A DNA stretch of 64,000 bases from positions 29,343,465 to 29,407,464 of the forward strand of contig CM057464.1 of NCBI GenBank assembly GCA_030035585.1, read 5' to 3'. Of the stretch, positions 60,101-64,000 are shown in pieces. This DNA comes from Dugong dugon (taxonomy: Eukaryota; Chordata; Mammalia; Sirenia; Dugongidae). The translations under genes were made by a program, and so were the position numbers. The notes beneath the pieces were generated by a model. The model saw only the letters and a list, made by a program, of their open reading frames with translations, ran no database searches and was not told where the DNA came from. Position 1 is the first letter of the stretch, and every line of letters begins with the position of its first letter.

Positions 60101-60939
60101 AACATAATAAGTGACAATGCACAAGCACCAGAAGAGAAACTAGATAAACGGGAGCTCCTAAAAATCAAACACTTATGCTCATCAAAAGACTTCACCAAAA
60201 TAGTAAAAAGACAACCTACAGACTGGGAAAAATTTTTGGCTACGACAAATCTGATCAGTGTCTAATCTCTAAAATCTACAAGATACTGCAAAACCTCAAC
60301 AATAAAAAGACAAACAACCCAATTAAAAAATGGGCAAAGGATATGAACAGACACTTCACCAAAGAAGATATTCAGGCAACTAACAGACACATGAAGAAAT
60401 GCTCATGATCATTAGCCATTAGAGAAATGCAGATCAAAACTACAATGAGATATCATCTCACCCCAACAAGGCTAGCGTTAATCCAAAAAACACAAAATAA
60501 TAAATGTTGGAGAGGTTGTGGAGAGACTGGAACACTTATACACTGTTGGTGGGAATGTAAAATGGTAAAACCACTTTCAAATTGATTTGGCACTTCCTTA
60601 AAAAGCTAGAAATAAAAGTACCATGTGATCCAGCTATCCCACTCCTTGGAATATATCCTAGAGAAATAAGAGCCATCATACAAATAGACATATGCACACC
60701 CATGTTCATTGCAGCACGGTTCATGATAGCAAAAAGATGGAAACAACCTAGGTGCCCATCAACGGATGAATGGATAAACAAATTAGGGTATATCCACACA
60801 ATGGAATACTATGCAATTAGAAAGAACAAATGAGGAAGCCGTGAAACATCCTATAACATGGTGGAAGTTGTAACTTATTATGCTGAGTGAATTTAGTCAG
60901 TCACAGATGGACAAATAGTGTATAAGACCACTATTATAA
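57141..60939 (+). pseudogene. L1-5 ORF2 remnant (endonuclease-RT)
   Basis: The start at 57141 opens MTTLNSYLSIITLNVNGLN. The endonuclease runs 181 codons (QETQLTLKD, GDFNMPPL) to a TGA at 57684-57686, the same codon as in L1-3. It continues after the stop (HPTAAKYT). The linker and early RT are at 58,000-58,656 ([15 protein letters not shown]). The next RT piece is at 58,730-59,101, ending in a stop just after MGTR where other copies have Q. FADD is intact at 59222-59233. The C-terminal cysteine segment lies near 60,505-60,555 and the final stop is at 60937-60939. At least seven breaks in a normal-length span. Confidence 0.9.
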
Positions 60940-61945
60940 GAACTCAAGAAAAGGTTTAAACACAGAAGAAAACATTCTTTGATGGTTACGAGGGTGGGGA
61001 GGGAGGGTGAGGGTTATTTACTAACTAGATCGTAGGTAAGAATCATTTTAGGCAAAGGGAAGGACAGCACTACAGGGGAAGTCAGCACAACTGCCCTAAA
61101 CCAAAGCTGAGAAGTTTCCTCAACACAATCAAATACTTTGAGAGACAGAGTAGGAAGGGGTAGGAGTATGGGGACCATGCTTTCAGGGGACTTCTAGGTC
61201 AATTGGCATGACAAAGCTTGTTAAGAAAATGTTCTGCATCCTACTCAGTGAGTGGTGTCTGGGGTCTTAAAAGCTTGCAAGTGGCCATGTAAGATTCATC
61301 AATTGGTCCCAACCTCCTGGAGTAAAAGAGAATGAAGAACACCAAAGATACAAGGAAAGTATTAGCCCAAGAGACAGAATGGGCCACATAAACCATAGAC
61401 TTTATCAGCCTGAGACCATAAGAATTAGATGGTGCTCAGCTACCACCAATGACCACCCTGACAGCAAACACAACAGAGAGTCCCTGATGGAGCAGCAGAA
61501 AGACGGGGTGCAGAACTCAAATTCCAGTAAGAAGACCAGACTGAATGGTCTGCCTGAGCCTGGAGGTACCCCAGAAAGCATGGCCCCTGGATTCTCTATC
61601 AGCCCAGAACTAAAACAATTTCCGAGGCCAACTCTTCAGATGGGGATTGGACTGGGCTGTGAGACATGAAGTGATACTTGTGAAGAGTGTGCCTCTGAGC
61701 TCAGGTAGATACAAGAGACCCAAGGGGCAGCTTCTGTCCAGAGGTGAGATGTGAAGGCAGAGAGGGTTAGGAGCTGTTGAATGGACATAGGTAATCAGGG
61801 GTGAAAGGAGGAATGTGCTGTCACAGAATGGGGTGAGCAATTAGGGTCACATAACAATGTATGTATGAAACTTTGTATGGGAGACTAACTTGAAATGTAA
61901 ACTTCATTTAAACTACAACAATAAAAAAAAGAAATTGTTAGAGAA

Positions 61946-63169
61946 AACTCAGGTACTTTTGCCTTTGTTTTGAACCATTTTGTGGTATTATATACTTCCC
62001 ATCTTACGTTTCCAATGGCTACACTTCTAGTGGAATGGTCCATTTTCTATGCCAAGTTTCTATGAAAATAGTGGAAATTTCTATGTTCTCCTTTTACTTC
62101 TTTGTTGCATAATGACCATTAATGTCGTGTGGCTCAAAATAGCTAGTTAATGGCAGGGAGAGTTTAGCACTGTCTTAGCAGTAAAAGTATTAACATAAAA
62201 ACTATGTCAGCATATCACACTCCAGAAAGGTTAAAAAAGAAAACAAACAAAAAACCCTCACTGCTGTTCACCTTAGTAACCAATGACAATAGTAAGGACA
62301 GTCCCTGTGTTTTGGATATATGATGGAACTTCTCTTAAACAGTTCAATGGGATGGGCTGTCCACTTCATTGCACCTTCAATCTTGGCTTTTATCTTTGGC
62401 CAGTGTCTACAATGCCAGGGGATGACTCATTTTGCCTCTGTTAATGTGATCACCTTAGCAGCGTCTGACAGCTAATTGATTTTTCATTCTCTGGAGATTC
62501 ATCTGTATTTTTGTAGGTGGAGTTTCAGCAACATGTCTTACATTCCATCTTCCTAAGCCCAGTTTTAAAGTAGTTCATAATGGCACCTTTCTCAGATCCA
62601 GTAAGACTGGGTCGAGTTATAAATTATACTTAAATAGATCAGAAACCTAGAGGAAAGAGTTGTTAAGAGGTACGTAGGGTAGAAGCGAGCTTCAGCTTTT
62701 TCCATTTGAAAGATAAAGTCATTGAGATCTCCCTGTCTGTATATTTCTGTTTTAAGTGTTTAAGATCATGTCATTCTCTATCCGCGATCTCCTGGCTTCT
62801 TGAGAAATCTACTGTTTCTCTTAATGTGAGCTGCCTTAGTTGTACTCTTCAGGCCTCAGAATCTCACCCTAAACTCTTTCCATTTTCTAAATGTTTTTTC
62901 TTCATTTTTTTCAGTCCAGAATCCATGGTTCTTATTTGTTTTTATATTTCTCCCAAACCAGAATCATTCAACCATTTTTGAGTATACAGAGGCTCATCAG
63001 GACACTAATATTTACCCTCTTTTGTTTGGGGCTGGTTTATGGGAAAGAGAAGAGTCATGTAAGAAAGGCAAGAAACTCAATTTGCAAAACAAAAAGCAGC
63101 TGGAATAATAATAAGACAAAACACACAAAAAAACCCCACAATGATAACAATAGCAAAAACTGTTCCTAA
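61946..63169. other. No gene seen
   Basis: Sequence that looks single-copy. Two short frames at 62,706-63,169 are not supported by domain or codon features. An A-rich patch lies at 63,110-63,160. Confidence 0.4.
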
Positions 63170-63317
63170 GTTCTTGTCAGTCAAGTCCGACTCATAGCTG
63201 CCCTGTAGGACAGAGTAGAACTGCCCTATAGGGTTTTTAAGCAGCAGCTGGTGGATTCAAACTGCCAACCTTTTGGTTAGCAGCCAAGCTCTTAAGTACT
63301 CTGCCACCAGGGCTCCT
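63170..63317 (-). mobile_element. AfroSINE (minus strand)
   Basis: Antisense landmarks are 'gtcaagtccgactcatagc', 'ggacagagtagaactgcc', 'ccaaccttttggttagcagc' and the head 'ctgccaccagggctcct'. Confidence 0.92.
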
Positions 63318-63349
63318 AAATTAACCACAAGAGTTACTTAATAGGACAT

Positions 63350-63550
63350 GTTGTTGTTGGGTGCCGTCAAGTTGATTTTGACTCATAGTGACCCCATGTG
63401 ACAGAGTAGAACTGCCCCACAGGGTTTCCTAGGTTGTAATTTTTACCAAAGTAGATCACCAGGTCTTTCTCCTTTGGAGCTGCTGGGTGAGTTTGAATAG
63501 CCAACCTTTTGGTTAGCAGCCAAGTCCTTAACCATTGTGCAACCAGGGCT
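63350..63550 (-). mobile_element. AfroSINE with RTE-like tail (minus strand)
   Basis: It starts with tgttgttgggtgccgtcaag, the antisense of an RTE-type '...ggcacccaacaaca' end. 'acagagtagaactgcccc', 'gtagatcaccaggtctttc' and the head 'gtgcaaccagggct' follow. It lies about 30 bp from the previous SINE in the same direction. Confidence 0.92.
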
Positions 63551-64000
63551 TACTCTGGAAATAGGTGAAAGAAACACGGACATGACATTGAGATGCATAT
63601 GGCTAGGCACAGAACCTTTTCTAAAGCCTAATTTGGTTACAATTTTAAATTCTATTGCCAATTGTCAGGCTTCAGATGAAATAATGAGATCTGACAGTAC
63701 CACAGTGGGGGAAAAAGATAGTGTGTGTTTGTGTGTGTGTGTGAGAGAGAGAGGGAGACTGAGCTTAGTAACACAGCAGTCTCAGTGTGATAAACTGCTG
63801 CTAACAAGCAGGAATATGTCCCTCTATTTCCATATAGATGTGAAATTTGACATTCCCTAGGGGTCAGTGATAAAACCAATTGATTAAAATTACAGAATGG
63901 TAATATTTATCTCAGAATCTCTTGGTTAAAAACGTTCTTCTTTTATTCAGTTTTTATCTCTATTCTATCCCTTGTTCATTTGTCAGCTGATAGTTTTATA
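63551..64000. other. No gene seen; (TG)n/(GA)n at 63721-63757
   Basis: A compound TG then GA microsatellite (63721-63757) in otherwise plain sequence. The frames crossing it are composition artefacts. Confidence 0.5.

Larger units (their letters stand above)
53883..61929 (+). mobile_element. L1-5: full-length L1 with 16-bp target-site duplications
   Basis: The duplication agaaattgttagagaa flanks the element at 53867-53882 and 61930-61945, so both ends are fixed exactly. Order: 5' UTR (53883-55258), ORF1 (55259-56699, split by a solo LTR), ORF2 (57141-60939), then a 3' UTR and an A-rich tail. It is the same subfamily as L1-3, in the opposite direction. Neither frame is intact. The 5' end starts ggggattctgaggcaggg. 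Confidence 0.96.

Noticed and set aside
1-64000. A new multi-gene system (defence, toxin, biosynthetic)
   Set aside because: No set of intact adjacent genes exists. All coding remnants are explained by L1, RTE or a retrocopy.

Overview
This window looks like nuclear DNA of an afrotherian mammal, most likely an elephant. Two markers point there. About eleven tRNA-headed SINEs carry the AfroSINE body (a head reading roughly ccctggtggcacagtgg and a 3' part with gtcactatgagtcgg). There is also an RTE LINE of the kind known from elephant (RTE1-like). Both identifications rest on remembered repeat families, not on a search. I find no host protein-coding gene, no tRNA or rRNA gene and no CRISPR array. 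Every long reading frame I can interpret belongs to a retrotransposon or a processed pseudogene, so the window is intergenic or deep intronic.

Layout. 1-332: 3' part of a MaLR-type LTR. 1403-9894: a near full-length L1 on the minus strand (L1-1) with an intact ORF1, a broken ORF2, a GC-rich 5' UTR built from 266-bp tandem monomers, and a 3' UTR with extra tandem modules. 11310-24000: a decayed older L1 on the minus strand, split by an AfroSINE (12009-12175), a second nearly complete L1 (L1-2, 12231-19811) and an RPS12 processed pseudogene (19891-20540). 25130-26640: another old L1 3' end, split by a 412-bp inverted-repeat DNA element and a MaLR LTR. 26750-28874: five AfroSINEs. 29750-37550: L1-3 (minus strand, different subfamily), abutting L1-4 (plus strand, 37551-44104) head to head. 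47834-50916: an RTE element with target-site duplications, followed directly by an internally deleted relative. 53883-61929: L1-5 (plus strand, same subfamily as L1-3) with 16-bp target-site duplications and a solo LTR inside ORF1. The window ends with two AfroSINEs side by side.

How the parts relate. The L1 and RTE elements are the autonomous families. L1 machinery is the expected maker of the RPS12 copy. The AfroSINEs share their 3' part with the RTE and are expected to depend on it. L1-1, L1-2 and L1-4 form one subfamily and L1-3 and L1-5 another. Within each, UTR modules vary in number, which is the most unusual structure here. All ORF2 copies are broken, so no element looks autonomous now. 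No new defence, toxin or operon-like system is visible.
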